In this document: positions 1 through 12,660 of the stretch, piece after piece | Layout: each line of letters opens with the position of its first letter | How positions within the stretch are numbered: the first letter of the stretch is position 1 | Assembly (NCBI GenBank): GCA_020205615.1 | Contig: CM035167.1 | Span: 133,668,095 to 133,732,094, forward strand | Direction: 5' to 3' | Length of the DNA: 64,000 nt | DNA from: Panax quinquefolius | Lineage: Eukaryota; Streptophyta; Magnoliopsida; Apiales; Araliaceae | The notes under the pieces: generated by a model | Databases searched by the model: none | The model's input: the letters and a program-made list of their open reading frames with translations, nothing else | What the model was told of the DNA's origin: nothing | Program-made: the position numbers and the translations under genes

Positions 1-300
1 TTTTAAAATAACTAAAAAAAGTTTAATATTTATGGGCCTGAATTTTTATATAATACACTTTATTTTGGATGTGATTTAGATACACGTATAACAAAATAAA
101 TACTATGTACATGCGATGCCGCAGAATCGCATATATATTTTTGATATAGGTATCCAAATTACGCCTAAAACATTATATTATGGAAAATTTCAGCCCATAA
201 AATATTAAACTTTTTTTAGCTTAGTTGTTTTTAAAAAAAAGCAATAAAAAAAAAAAAGTCCCTCATTTTAAGAAAATAAAGGATCCTTACTTGATCATTT
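1..300. mobile_element. (TA)n-associated palindromic MITE, copy 1 (left edge cut by window)
   Basis: This non-coding element has similar sequence at both ends in opposite orientation: TTTTAAAATAACTAAAAAAA near base 1 and TTAGTTGTTTTTAAAAAAAAG near 220-242. The core contains a conserved stretch (TTTTGGATGTGATTTAGATA, then GGTATCCAAATTACG). The same layout returns at 27217-27506, and right-hand halves at 16757-16893 and 18300-18450. Its right side runs straight into a (GT)n(TA)n tract. No reading frame is present. The association of every copy with (TA)n resembles Micron-type microsatellite-inserting elements of rice; that family assignment is inference. Confidence 0.6.
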
Positions 301-301
301 C

Positions 302-302
<1 letters not shown>

Positions 303-369
<67 letters not shown>
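303..369. repeat. (GT)n(TA)n microsatellite
   Basis: A short GT run passes into about 30 TA dinucleotides. It borders the MITE on its left. Confidence 0.95.
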
Positions 370-372
<3 letters not shown>

Positions 373-603
373 ATTGATTAATAATAGGTATATACTATTT
401 TTATCGCTCAATATAGGAATCAATAATCGATATTAATTTACGTATGCACTATTAATAACGGATAACGTAATACGTTTGTTACTAATAATTGCGGATGACT
501 ACTAATAGTAACCACGTCCGATGTTTTTTAATTTCTAATTATTATCGTTTTATTTTTATTTTTAATGTATGCATGTAAGAATTCATAAGTGTGTATATAT
601 ATA
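370..603. other. AT-rich spacer, nothing recognised
   Basis: There is no open frame and no clear repeat, only scattered ATTAATAAT-like words. It separates two (TA)-bordered elements. Confidence 0.6.
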
Positions 604-776
604 GGGATTCCATCCACAGCAACCGGTTGTTGGGGAGCAACTCATTTTGGCCGAGCTTTTACTCAAATTGCTGGTCGTAAATTCATTTGTTAGAATTTTT
701 TATTTTTTTATAAGCCTCTACAGTTGTAGCGGTTGTGCAAAATGGGTTGCTCCCCAACAACCGGGAGTTCATTGAT

Positions 777-779
<3 letters not shown>
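604..779. mobile_element. Short foldback element flanked by TA repeats
   Basis: The element is about 176 bp. It has inverted arms at about 625-648 (GTTGTTGGGGAGCAACTCAT onward) and 738-761 (reverse complement, one mismatch visible), set 20 bp or so inside each end. The outer parts also match roughly (CATCCAC at left, GATGGA at right). A TATATATA run borders it on the left and a (TA)16 tract on the right. It has no coding capacity. It is unrelated in sequence to copy 1 of the neighbouring MITE but sits in the same kind of site. Confidence 0.75.

Positions 780-811
<32 letters not shown>
780..811. repeat. (TA)n microsatellite
   Basis: About 16 TA units lie between the 604-779 foldback and a fragment of the (TA)n-associated MITE. 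Confidence 0.95.
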
Positions 812-818
<7 letters not shown>

Positions 819-858
819 GATCTGTCCTAACTCCTGGACATGACTAAAATGCGGACCC
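812..858. mobile_element. Outer fragment of (TA)n-associated MITE
   Basis: GACATGACTAAAATGCGGAC is the reverse-complement counterpart of the outer end seen at 16841-16893. It directly precedes the left end of the CACTA element, so the CACTA element appears to sit inside a MITE copy whose middle has been lost. Confidence 0.55.
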
Positions 859-869
859 CATACCAAAAA

Positions 870-1385
870 TTGAGCTATAAATGACGGTCACCGATTGTCG
901 CTATACTTGAAAAAAGACCGTCATATAGAGTTATAGCGACGGTCACGACGCGTCGCCGCCGCATAACCTATAGCGTCAGAAAACCCTATAGCGACGGTTC
1001 GACCGTCACCGTAAAAACGCCACAAAACGCTTCAAGTTTTTTTACCGACGGTCAGAATTGATATAACGACGGCCACGACCGCCGCTACGTAAGATTCGGC
1101 GCGAACGATCGAGAGCTATAATGACGGCCTTTACGATCGCCGCTATAGGTAAATTTTGGCGCTAATATGTGGTCTATCGCGACTACTTTCTACGATCGTC
1201 GCTATAGTGAAATTTGGCTAATCGAGATCTACGATTATTTATCGATCGTCGCCTATAGGTTAGATTTGGCAGAATATGAGGTCTATCAGCAACTGGCCAC
1301 GGTCGTCGCTTATAGGTGATTTTATGAAATGTAAGAGGTATCATGACAATGTGGGCCGCCGCTATAGGTGTTTTGGCGACAAAAA
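870..1385. repeat. CACTA left subterminal repeats
   Basis: About ten degenerate copies of a CTATAGCGACGGTC-like motif occur in both orientations (for example GACCGTCATATAGAG and TATAGCGACGGTCACGACG). Such subterminal arrays are the binding sites of the CACTA TNPA-type protein in characterised systems. GC content is well above the surroundings. Confidence 0.8.
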
Positions 1386-1789
1386 CTTTGTTATATAATA
1401 TTTCTTATTTATTTTACCTGTTAAGAAGCATAACTACATTCAACCATCCAATCTGAATATAACATTTACAACTAAAAGAACAAAACAAATGAAGTCTATC
1501 AATGTATAATATCATCTAAATATACATAACCATCCAAAATATCATATTATGTATCAAAACAAGACATAACCAAAAGCACATTTAACATATTTTCAAGAGT
1601 ACATCTATAACAAATTTTCATCCAAAATAAGTGTTACATCTAACAAATTTTCAAAGAACACGAGACATGTCACAGTCCTCTATAGGATTATTTGATCCCT
1701 CAATATCACCATTATCTCCTTCGTGTAATGATCCTACAAATTAATTATCAAGTGAACTTGTTAATCCATATACAAACAAAGTGATAGAG
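1386..1789. other. CACTA interior, AT-rich, nothing recognised
   Basis: This is A-rich sequence between the left subterminal repeats and the putative 3' end of the second CACTA gene. No frame or motif was identified. Confidence 0.5.
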
Positions 1790-1965
1790 CACAAATTTGA
1801 AGTATAAGTGGAATGAGAGAGCAACACCGATTGTTGGAATGAGCATTTGAACTGGATGACTTCTTCATAAATTCTATCATCATTGATAATAGTTCATCCA
1901 CTTTCCTCATAGATCGCCTCCTTTTTTCCGCACCTTTTCAAACTCAAATTTTCAATTCTTGATTT
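1790..1965 (-). pseudogene. Possible C-terminal exon of second CACTA gene
   Basis: One minus-strand frame reads FEKVRKKGGDL and, after a shift, KVDELLSMMIEFMKKSSSSN. This is the kind of charged, helical, serine-tailed C-terminus found in CACTA second-gene products. The assignment rests on position (downstream of the Transposase_24-like part, same strand) and composition only. Confidence 0.35.
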
Positions 1966-3699
1966 TCACGTTGTACTTCATTATTTGTGTCACGAGGCCC
2001 CAAGTGTTTGTAGTCGCACCAACTCCACCTTTGTCAAGTCTACCATGTCGCTTCGGGTCCAAGAACTTGTGCAAGTATATCATTCCGTCTGTACTATCGC
2101 TTTCACCAAATGATTCTCGAGTCTTCTTTAACTCAATAATTTTTTCCTCGTGAAAATATACAATGCAAAATATACATAACTTAAATATACAAGGCGCTCA
2201 AATATAACTTAAAGAAGAGTAACAAATAACAAAATCTCATGGGATACTCCCATCAACCATCATGATATAAAGATAAACCTATGATGACAAGAAGCCCAAC
2301 AGAGCATTACAGCTAATGCACCACCGTAAATAACATATCATTAGAAGGCACAAAAGGAGCAATAGCCAAGCAAAATGGAATGGAAGAACACATTAGTAAA
2401 GAACAACAACAAGAAGAGGTTGCAAACCATAGAATGGAGCCACAATATCATAACATGGTTGTAAACCCAAACACCACAAACCAAACATCACATTATATAG
2501 CTAGCAAATATATAAAAGATTACAAGGCAAGAAGCCCAACATAAGCATTACACTTAATGATCAAGACTATTTTAACTCGTACTAACATATCACCATTTTA
2601 AGCATTAGAAGATACACAAAAGGAGCAAAGAAGCCAAGCAGATGAAACACATTAGCAAGAGCAACAAGAGAGGCAACATCTGCAAACCAACTAGTAGTCT
2701 ATCCATTAGCAAAGTAACAAGAGAAGCCAAATTAGAATACTTTAATTTAATAAAAGAATTAAAATAAAACAACTATTAATTAGAACATTTTAAGTTAAAC
2801 TGCTTTCAAAATCCTCAAGTACTTTTGCTAACCCTTTTTAAAGGTAGAATCAAACATAATTCCAAAGTATCCAAAGGTTAATCTTTTCTTTTTAATAATT
2901 TATACTTTAACTCATATTTGAAAAATAAGGTAATTTATGCTATATGATTACTTAAGTTTACACCACCTTACTTACCACCCCTATCCATTTATTTCATCAC
3001 CAGAATCGCTAAACTAAGGCGCATAGCATAAATATGATGTCGGGTCATAGCCTCTATGATGGGTAGAGGGACCATAATATCGAGACAATATAAACTTTTG
3101 TTCTAAAATTCACCTAACCCACAATTCAGACATACCGTGGCACATAAATGGAATAAGAAGGTTGTCACCTCTCATGTCTTCCACAATGAAAATGGAATCT
3201 GATAAGTAAGATTTCGAGCAAAGTGTTTACATAATCTTATTTTGCCCCCTCGCTCAAGGTCTATCAATCAAGTTAATCTTTTTTAAACTGCCACTTTTGG
3301 GTGTTGGTGCTTAAACCTAATTGGCTTGTGGATGCAAGGAAATGAAACTGTTGGCGGAAATGGACCAACCAGGCAGCAAGTCACTTTAGGATTTAATTTG
3401 AGAAGGCAAGAATTAATAGAATAAATAATCATATAATAACCAAAGATATGAATCATATCCCTCAGAAAGAGCTTAAAGACAATATAGAATAAAGAGTTAA
3501 AAGACCCCATTGTTTGAGGATTGATAAATACGTACCACATTCGAGGATGCTCCAGGTACAATTGAGTTATCACTTCGAGTGTGGGATTGTATATACATAT
3601 CCGCTCGATCAATCTCTTTTTTATTTATTTGGTACTACAAATAAAACAAAAAATAGTACATAATTCAAGAAATACTCTATTCATAGAAGTCTAATACAT
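1966..3699. other. CACTA interior between exons of the second gene
   Basis: This AT-rich stretch holds repeated phrases such as CAAGAAGCCCAACA near 2289 and 2528 and CATTAGCAAAG/GCAACAAGAG near 2385-2700, suggesting a diverged internal duplication of about 250-300 bp. A minus-strand frame at 3283-3612 (109 codons) could be coding, but no family was recognised. Confidence 0.4.
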
Positions 3700-4440
3700 G
3701 ATTAACGACAAAAAATAGGGAAATAACATCAAATTACCAATTCATGCTTCTTTTTTGGAATTGATTTAGTGCCCAACGTATGACCTACCAACAATTTTTT
3801 TCGATTTTCATAATTTTTGTTGCTATATATCCTGCATTGCATGTATTTATAAATTAATAATAATATATAACAATAAGTAAGAATTGATAATACATAAATT
3901 AGAATAAACACAACACGTGCATCATCGCTTAGCCAATAATCAACCAACGCAAATTACATTGATTAGGATTTACTCGATCATTGTTGATAGTATTCGCTAT
4001 CGATTTGGCACGATCCACCATGCACAAAATTATTACTCTTTAAGTTAGACTTCCAATCTCTCCACCTATTGTTCATGATAGCCATCGCTTTTCTTTTAGC
4101 ATTGGGGTGATCTGTGGTAAATCGCTTTCACAACAAACAAATTTACACATATATTAAGTTACCTTCAAAGTGTTTAATGTCAAATTCTATAAAATGCTAT
4201 TGATTAATAACCTGAATTTCATCCCAAGCCCTCATCATGTTAGCCTCATTATATTAGACCATGTTGAGTACTTATTGGAAAAATTCTCCATTATGAAAGC
4301 AAGACACCCAAGAAAGGTTGTTAACTTATTGGCGCCTCCCCAACAGATGATGACCATTTGCATCATAAATTACTTTCTTGGGTGCATCGATATTTGACCA
4401 TAACTTTGCTCCCATCGTTGGTCCACGCTTCCTCTTAGGT
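3700..4440 (-). pseudogene. Second CACTA gene remnant (Transposase_24 / Ptta-En-Spm type)
   Basis: Minus-strand pieces in order: KLWSNIDAPKKVIYDANG followed by a LTTFLGCLAF-like phrase in another frame (about 4420-4270), then MAIMNNRWRDWKSNLKS (about 4100-4040), LVDYWLSDDARVV (about 3945-3905), and KNYENRKKLLVGHTLGTKS (about 3810-3755). The last matches the conserved N..NR.K....H..G.KS signature of plant Transposase_24 proteins. In characterised elements this gene product binds the subterminal repeats. The reading frame is broken by shifts and probable introns. It lies downstream of and parallel to the transposase, as expected. No start codon can be assigned. Confidence 0.65.
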
Positions 4441-7400
4441 CGAGAACCTAAAAAGAGAAAGAATCAAGATATATGAACTAAACAAAACCTAAATATAACA
4501 TGATTTATATATATAAAAGAGTTTGTAAATAACACAAAGTTCGAACAATCTGCTCAAAATCTGCTTAAGCTTAGCCAATAATATCTCTCAAACCACAAGA
4601 TGCAAGGTCTTATCATGTCCAAATGGATGCTTTACTTTAAATGATATATAAATCAATTCAAAGATAAATCAATTCTATAAATGATATAAATAAATTCAAA
4701 GAGCTTTATAAATAAATATAAATCAATTCTTTTTGAAGATATGTCAGACTTAAACACTTTATTTGTCCAGATTGTGATATTCTCGTGCGGCGTATCAATT
4801 GGTTATGGCTCAACATTGACTTTAATGTATACATCTAATAAAATCAAAAAGGAACCATGGGAGATGCTTCGTGTTAAAGTTTACTCTAATGGCTCATAGC
4901 CCAAATGCCATTTTGGATCGTGTTCGAGATGGAGATGCTTCACAACGCTTTGTTAACATCTCGCATGGGGTATGTGTTCCACAATCTGCATAATATTAGA
5001 AATAATTATACCTCATTTTGGGTTATATTTGTTGGCATATATAATGCTTATGACACTTAAAATAATCTACGTGATGAAAGAATCGCCATAATTAGATTGC
5101 TTGTTATGCCTCAAATTACCGCCAAAAAAGGCAGAGATCCTTCTTCTTTTCTAATCCCATGTTCCTTTAAGTCTTACCATGAATCAGTAATACTTCATGA
5201 GATTAATGCTTTTTAAGTTTTAACAATAAGGATCTTAATGTAGTTTAAGTTATTCTTAGCTTTAATCGAATTTGGCAAGCTTATCAACGCAATAGCAATT
5301 AAGTGAGGCCACTTTTTGTTGTTGATCGCTAGCGGCCCCATGATTTTTTTTATCACCTTTTCAGGTCTCAACTTGCAAACCTACTCAAACTACATCGAAT
5401 GATTAGCTTCCTAAAATTACAACTCTCAACCAACATGGTTACCTAAACTATTTTAGCAAGCATTGTTATCAATCATCATTGCACATAAAGCAAGCAGCCT
5501 CCTTTTCGATAACTGCACGCATATATAGTAAAAGAAATTGTATTTGATTATTTCCTTGCTTTGAATTCTTCCTAATCTTAGTTTACTAGTACTTTATTCA
5601 AAGTCATACAACTAACATTTTTAACTTATTGGGGTAGTTCTAAATCGCTATAACCTACATGATTCAATCACGTTAGCTACCGATCTTTGCAAATCGCAAT
5701 TGAGGAAGTCGATGAGGAGAAACAAAGAAATCCCCACACTTAGTCTCCAATTCTCTAAATTTTAGCTTGTCATTTACATCGATTTTAGTAAGCTAAAATT
5801 CGTTTATATAGGTAAGTGTATTCACCTATTTAGCAATATAAGCATTGTATGGTTTAGTTTTTTAATCGCATTGATCGAGAACTCAAGAGATTCCCATCAT
5901 GCCAACCGAGAGCTTGAAAAAGTCAACTATTGCAGATAAGATCGCTGCTACTGTAAAAAGAATCGAACCACCGATTTCATACCGCTTTTGGCTTGAAATT
6001 GAGTTTTCATTTTGGTTTGGCATGTTGATTCACTTTGTTTATAAGCTCTTATAGCATACCAATTACCCTGCACCTTAATTCTTTCTAGAATTCAAATTTT
6101 TTTCTCAAAACAAATTTACATCGGGACTTTTGACAAACACGTATGCGTGCAAGCATTTAAAATTTCTTGTGTCATAGATATTCGCCGTAAGAAAGCCAAT
6201 TTTGTCTTCCTTATTACTCCTCACCCCATCCTATCTCCTCTACTCAAATTCAAGACATATACACTATCACAATGGCATAATAATCAATTAAATGCTATAG
6301 CGCTTTTCATAGAATCAAAAATATCATACATAGCAAATTTTCATGTCTATACCATCCCTTTTAGGCAAGGTTCAAGCTAAGCCATCAAAAAAATTTCATC
6401 ATAATACCATGACGCTTAACAAGGTCACACAAGTAATACTAGCAAATACCAAAGATAATAATATAGCATAGCAGTGAATTTTAATACTACAACAATTAGT
6501 AAAGCAACACATAAAGTTCATATAATGTAATAATAGTTAGTATAACAACTAAAGTCCTTCTAGCAATATTTATGCTCATTCTAGCCAACAACAACAAGTA
6601 TATTGTCATAGTCCATTAAGTATACCAGCCTTACGGGCATGATAATATAATTTTACATCATAAATAACCAACCATTTTGGGACTCTTTTTCCACCACATG
6701 TTTGTTTTGCCATTTAACAGTTTTAGATTAGTATCTTAGGCATGGTTTATCACACCAAAACAGTAGCAAGCTCTAATATGTATGCCTTTCTAACACAACA
6801 ACATTTTATCTACCATATATACATGATTTAAAGCATCTAGAGGCAAGGTCCTTAAGTTTTAAATCAAAACAAACTTCTCAATCTCTTAATCACAAGGGTT
6901 ATAAAATCACGCACTTTGATATATACTATATATTCATGATTTAAAAACTTGTATACAAGGTACTAGTACTCAAACATAGGCTTCCAAAACAGCTTTTGAT
7001 AAAACTCACCATTGCAGCTTCATAGTAGTATAACACAAAGATACTATTCCAGCTTTATTATAATAATAAACACACACACATATTTCTTTAGTACTAAAGT
7101 TTAATACAAGGTTCATAGCTTGCTTTTAAATTACCTTTAAGGTATTCAACCCTTTTAGTTAAGAATATAGTACACATATGATACACATATAGCATACTAA
7201 TTTGTCCCATTTATTAATTCTTTTCTAGTAATGATCAACACAAATTATATAGAGTATTATAGACATGGTTTAATACCATTATACCAAAACAAAGACCAAA
7301 TATTGAATTTCATGTGCAAGTACTTGCTATATATTATATTTTCCATAGTTAAACATATGGGTGTAATACCTTAAGATTTTTCTCAAAACAGTCTCTATTT

Positions 7401-7882
7401 AGGTTCATTAGAAAAGCTTTTTTTTTACCTTCATGACAATGCAAGTATAAGTGTAGATATATGATGGTACCTTCAAAGATTCTCATGAATGCTTTCCTCC
7501 TCTCGCATGTGGTTCATCTAAGATGGATCTCATTATCATTAATTTCTAGGCCATTGAATAGTTAGCACGGGATCTGTAGACGCTCTATTTGAAGCCATTA
7601 AAGCAACTTGAGAAACAAAAAAATATGAATTCGTATTAGTAAAGAATATCAATTCATAATTGATAGAACAGCTTTAATAGAAGAGAGCCGATCTTTTCCT
7701 CGAGTAAAATCTCTTTTTTAATAACACAAATCAAGGAAAAGATCACTTCTTCCTATTGCTCATCGTGATTTTGCCTACAGTAAAGACAACTCTACTTCAA
7801 GATTGTAAAGTTCAAGCCTCACAAGAATTATATAAGAACCACATACTGTCGTATATGCAAAGCTTGTGCCAAGATTATGAGA
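4441..7882. other. CACTA interior between the two genes, no gene recognised
   Basis: This is 3.4 kb of AT-rich DNA with no frame longer than about 77 codons and no recognisable domain on either strand. Frames at 4170-4397 (antisense to the Transposase_24 remnant) and 6147-6380 look like chance. It could hold decayed exons or introns of the element's genes. Confidence 0.5.
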
Positions 7883-8162
7883 CATAAGATAGTCTAGATA
7901 TTTGCTAATAAAGACAAGGAGCACCAAGATATAATATCGTAAATGTAATATATTATACTAATACATAAGATAGTCTAGATATTATACTAATAAATAAAAT
8001 AGTCTAGATATTTGCTAATAGTACAAGGAGCACCAAGATATAATATCGTAAATGTAAGATATTATACTAATACATAAGATAGTCTAGATATTATACTAAT
8101 AAATAAGATAGTCTAGATATTTGCTAATAGTATAAGGAGCACCAAGATATAATATCGTAAAT
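7883..8162. repeat. Tandem repeat, about 110-bp unit, about 2.5 copies
   Basis: AGATAGTCTAGATATTTGCT recurs at about 7888, 7998 and 8107, each time followed by CAAGGAGCACCAAGATATAA and ATATCGTAAATG. Within each unit AAGATAGTCTAGATATTATA is a second, shorter echo. Copies differ by only a few bases, so the duplication is recent relative to the decayed genes around it. Confidence 0.9.
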
Positions 8163-8239
8163 GATCTATCAAAGTGTAACAGCTTCTCTTTTGGAGAAAA
8201 TGGACAAAGTGTAACAAGACAGATCTATCAATTGTGACG

Positions 8240-10911
8240 CTTATCCTCTTCATTCTTCCTCATCTTCATTTTCCTCACTATCACCTCTCCTCTTCTAACC
8301 TCTTCTAACCCTCTTCTTCTTCTTCCGCTCCGCCTTCCGCCTCCGCCTCCATTCTCATCTTCATCAACAATATGTTCAATCATTCGCCTTTTGAAACGAG
8401 ATGTATCAATTTGAGATCCTGTTTTTCGCTTACTTTTAAGTCTTTTTCATCCATTTTCAACTAATTCAAAGATCAACGCTATTCCTAACCCAATTTATGT
8501 TTTTAATATCAACTTCTCAAGAATCGGAGTGATGAATTCTTCATTGGTATTGGGTAACTCGTCACTATCGTAATCTACTTCAAAGATCTTCACATAAATC
8601 TCTCGACTTTGTTCAGATAACCACACGCCAATTGTTATCCCTTTGATCATCAACATAAAATATTTGTTGAACCTGAGAAGGCATTACAAAGGGCTCATCG
8701 GTTGAACCAAACTTTTGATAATTTACAAGCGTGAAGCCATAGTCATCAGTTTTGACCCTCCATCACGTGCTAAACTATCATACCACTTACATTTGAATAG
8801 AACAACTTTGCCAGATCCATAATAATCTAATTCAATAACATCTTCCAAAATACCAAAGTATTCAACTACATCTTCTTTAGATTTTGGTCTCTAGCAGAGG
8901 AATATCCACGAGTAGTTGCTACCACATATACCCCACTATTCTCGCTTCTCCTCTTACTCTCACAACTTGTAGAATGGAATCGATACCCATTTATCAAATA
9001 ACCATCTCCTCTCCTGCCTATCAAATTTGGGCCAAATGCAAGAGTTTGAACTTCTTTTGAAGCATCATTATTCATAGTTGCCATCTACAAAATGGTAGCA
9101 ATATAAGCAAATTCCATCCATTTATTATTAATAACCATTACAAAATTTTGCATAAAATTATGTTCACATAATGTAGTACTTACATAATTCTTAAACCATT
9201 CAGAAATTCCTTTTCTTAGCATTGTCAATTTCCTCAAGGCGTCGGTTTTTGTTTACGCTTTCCACGTCAGAACATATATGAATCTTGCCAAATACTACAA
9301 ACAAATAAACAAACAAATTTTTTTGTCATAGCTAATCAAGCTAACAAAAGTTATTAATATTTCAACAATAAATGTCATTCTTTATTTACTCACCTTAGAT
9401 ATGACTCAACCTCTCAGATAAATTGAATAGCACATACAAAAAGCACTCTTGACATCATCGCCACATAGAGTACAAACTTTTGGGACATTAAGAAATCGAC
9501 CTATGTTTCGAATACGAGATAAACTTGATTCACCTTGTTCGTATCCATCTTCATTTCTTCCAACTCGCTTCCATGCAAAGATTGTGGTCGACTCAAATAT
9601 CTTGAGCAAAATGTAACACATTCTTCAAATGATATACCCTTTTATAATTGACCCTTCCGGACGACTTCATTATGCGAATATACCCTTTTAACTTGCCCAT
9701 GTATCTTCAAAAGCCCACATTTGTCGATATTTCACATTTCGCTATCTTCGCTTCTTCAAAGAAGGTGGACACACAAATGTACCATTATATCAAAGAAAGC
9801 GGGAGGAATCACAATCTCAAGCTTGCAAAGTATTAACGGAATTTTCTTGTTCAACCGCTCATAATCTTCCGATGTGTTATAGTTGGAACATAATTCTCTA
9901 AAGTAGTTACAAAGTTCAATTATTGTTGAGCGTATATGTCTAGGCAAGTTGGTACATCGATTGCTATTGGAAGTAATTGTTGCATTAAAATATGGCAATC
10001 GTGACTTTTAAGACCGAGATCTTGCCCCTTCAAATTGATGCAACGTGAAATATTTGAAGCATATCCATCGTGTACCTTAACATTTTTCAACACTTGCAAG
10101 AAATCATGTCTTTCTTTTCTTAGACATTGAGTAGCTTGCGGTAAAAAAAAGGTACTTTGAATTGCTTGCTTGCACGGGTATTGGATGGAGCTCTCTTCAG
10201 ATACCCATTTTCATCAAGTCCAATCGTGCTTTTAAATTATCTTTTGACTTTCCTTGCACACTCAACAATGTCTCAATCAAAGCTATCACAAATGTTTTTG
10301 GCAATGTGCATTCCATCTAGATTGTGGTATGCAACAAAAGTATCCGCCAATATCGTAATTCAAAGAAAATAGATTTCTTCCTCCAATTATGTTTTGAGTC
10401 ATGGGGAATGGTCTTCGTGCTAGTGGGTGTCTTTCCAAAAGTGATATTAATGGCATTAACTTGTTCGAGAATATCAAATCCTGATGGCACCACCGGAGCT
10501 TCACTATGGTCACATTGTCCGTTAAATCTTCGTGTATCAAACCTATAACTATGACCCGACTCCAGAAAACAACGATGCCCGATATAACATTCCTTACTTT
10601 GCAATCTACAAGAACAAGTGTTCATTTGACATGATGGACATGCCAACTTACCTTTAGTGCTCCAACCAGACAACATAGCAAGAGCTGGAAAATCACTAAT
10701 TGTCCACAACAGTGCAGCACGCATTTGGAACTTTGTACCGGTAGATGCATCATACGTTTCAACCCCATTACTCCATAGTATCTTCAACTCTTCAATTAAA
10801 GGTTGCATATACATGTCAATATCATTACATGGAGAGTTTGGACCAGGTATTAACAATGGCATGATAAAATACTCCTGCTTCATACACATCCATGGTGGTA
10901 AGTTATAAACA
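8240..10911 (-). pseudogene. CACTA transposase TNP2, C-terminal two thirds (broken)
   Basis: This continues the transposase interrupted by the solo LTR. From 10911 downward one frame reads YNLPPWMCMKQEYF, LLIPGPNSPCNDID, AALLWTISDFPA and GWSTKGKLACPSC, the core of Transposase_21. The frame is lost near 10317 and resumes in other frames with KARLDLMKMGI, GLKSHDCHILMQQLLP, ELCNYFRELC and IPPAFFDIMVHL (9998-9756). It then continues to a DUF4216-like part (about 9084-8700: FGPNLIGRRGDGYLINGYRF, then EYFGILEDVIELDYYG and VVLFKCKW). A charged, glycine- and arginine-rich tail ends near 8240. At least five frame changes or stops are visible, and probable introns lie around 9100-9400. The product would have been the catalytic transposase; this copy cannot make it. 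Confidence 0.85.
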
Positions 10912-11592
10912 ACAACTGTAAGACCCCAACTTTTATAAATAAAGATGAATTTTTTATAAATATTATTTTTGAATATTATGGAATAAATTTGATATAATGT
11001 TATAGTTGTGGGTAATATTTATAAATTTTGCAAAGTAAGCAAGTTGTTATAAAATATTAGTTTGGTCTGGGAAATATTCTTTTTATGTCCGGGAATATTC
11101 ATATCGGCTCATTCATCAGGGACCCACCTGAGGAAGTATTATCGTGGTTAGTAAAACCACAAAAAATTTTTTTAAAAAAAATAACTACAGAGGTGTTACT
11201 GAATTAAAATTGTTGAACTACCCCGTAGTAAAAAGTACAAGATGTACGGCGTGGTTGCATAAGAGTATCACCAGTATTGATTATTGATGCTTACGTGAGA
11301 AGTCACTTAGCTATACTCAATTATTGCTACAGTAATTGCTGCATCATATCTCTTATATTATTGATTCAATTATTGTCACAGTATCATTTGTATAATATGT
11401 TATATTATTAATTGAGACGACAAGTTATAAATGATTAATAATTGTTGAAAGATTAAATATGTGTTGATTAAAAATAAAATGATTTGTGATAATATTTATT
11501 CAATCCTTGATGTATATAAAGAGTCTGTTATGAGACGTTTGTGGTAAGTTTGATTATTTTATGGGGGGCCATATGTCATCATCTAAGAGTCT

Positions 11593-11879
11593 CTTCGTCA
11601 ATAGTATTTACCTTTGTGAATAGTAATTACCTTCGTCAATAGTATTTACCTTTGTGAATAGTAATTACCTTTGTGAATAGTAATTACCTTCGTCAATAGT
11701 ATTTACCTTCGTCAATAGTATTTACCTTTGTGAATAGTAATTACCTTTGTGAATAGTAATTACCTTCGTCAATAGTATTTACCTTCACGATAGTATTTAC
11801 CTTCGTCGATAGTAATTACCTTCTTCAATAGTAATTACCTTCTTGAATAAGTAATTACCTTCGTCAATTGTAATTACCC
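11593..11879 (+). repeat. 19-bp tandem repeat in LTR U3
   Basis: About 15 copies of CTTYGTSAATAGTAWTTAC alternate between a TCAATAGTATTTAC and a TGAATAGTAATTAC form. They lie 170-450 bp upstream of the LTR TATA box, where enhancer-like repeats of LTR promoters usually sit. A shorter related array is in LTR copy B at 39838-39906. Confidence 0.93.
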
Positions 11880-12045
11880 CTTCAAGAAAATAGTAGTTGT
11901 CTCTTCAATATTACCAAGAGTTAACTCGCCTCTTCTGTTGTTCCAAGGGTTAATTACCCTTCATGAAATAATAGTTGTCTCTTCAATATTACTTCAAGAG
12001 TCATTTTGACCCTTCGTTAAGACCAAGAGCCACCCTCGCTTTTTC

Positions 12046-12053
12046 TATAAATA
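12046..12053 (+). promoter_or_regulatory. TATA box of solo LTR A
   Basis: TATAAATA lies after the 19-bp repeats and before a pyrimidine/GAGA-rich leader (ACTCTGAGAGAAAACTATAG). Sister LTRs have the same motif at the equivalent place. A splice-donor-like TCTAAG|GTAAGGG follows at 12178. Confidence 0.7.
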
Positions 12054-12238
12054 AAAGCTCATTCCTTCATTATTTCTTACGAATTCACTGAAACTCTGAG
12101 AGAAAACTATAGAGAAAGAAGAAAAGTATTCAGCTACTTCACTTTTCCAATATTCAGTTCTTCTAAGGTAAGGGATATTATTTGTTGTACCCGTAAGGGG
12201 TGTTATTCTTTCTTATTCATGAAGAGAACTTCTGTTAT

Positions 12239-12660
12239 TCCATTCTTTATTATTCTGTTGGAATAACCTGTATACGCGGCATACCCTATACTTGGTGAAA
12301 TTCCTCTGTTATTCCATTCTTTATTATTCTGTTGGAATAACCTGTATACGCGGCATACCCTATACATAATCTGTATACGTGGTTTACCCTATACTTGGTG
12401 ACATTCTTCTATTATTCTGTTGGAACATCCTGTCTGTGTGTTTTACACCGGACCTGGTTCCGTCTTTATTATTATTCTATTGGAACATCCTATCTGTGTG
12501 TTTTACACCGGACCTGGTTCCATCTTAATCATTCTATTGGAATATCCTATCTGTGTGTTTTACACCGGATCTGGTTTCATCTTTATTATTACATTGGAAC
12601 ATCCGCATCGGTGTGAATCACGACTGGTTCCGTTATTATTATTCTGTTGGAATAACTTTG
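12239..12660 (+). repeat. 71-bp and about 60-bp tandem repeats in LTR
   Basis: Two copies of a 71-bp unit (TATTCTGTTGGAATAACCTG with GTATACGCGGCATACCCTAT) are followed by four copies of a roughly 60-bp unit (TTGGAACATCCTGTCTGTGT with TTTACACCGGACCTGGTTCC). The short plus-strand frames here translate the repeat and are not genes. Reverse-oriented versions occur at about 46480-46920 and 52560-53000. Confidence 0.88.

Noticed and set aside
3283..3612. Minus-strand 109-codon frame within the CACTA element
   Set aside because: It lies downstream of the Transposase_24 remnant and could be part of that gene, but no conserved motif could be matched, so no function is assigned.
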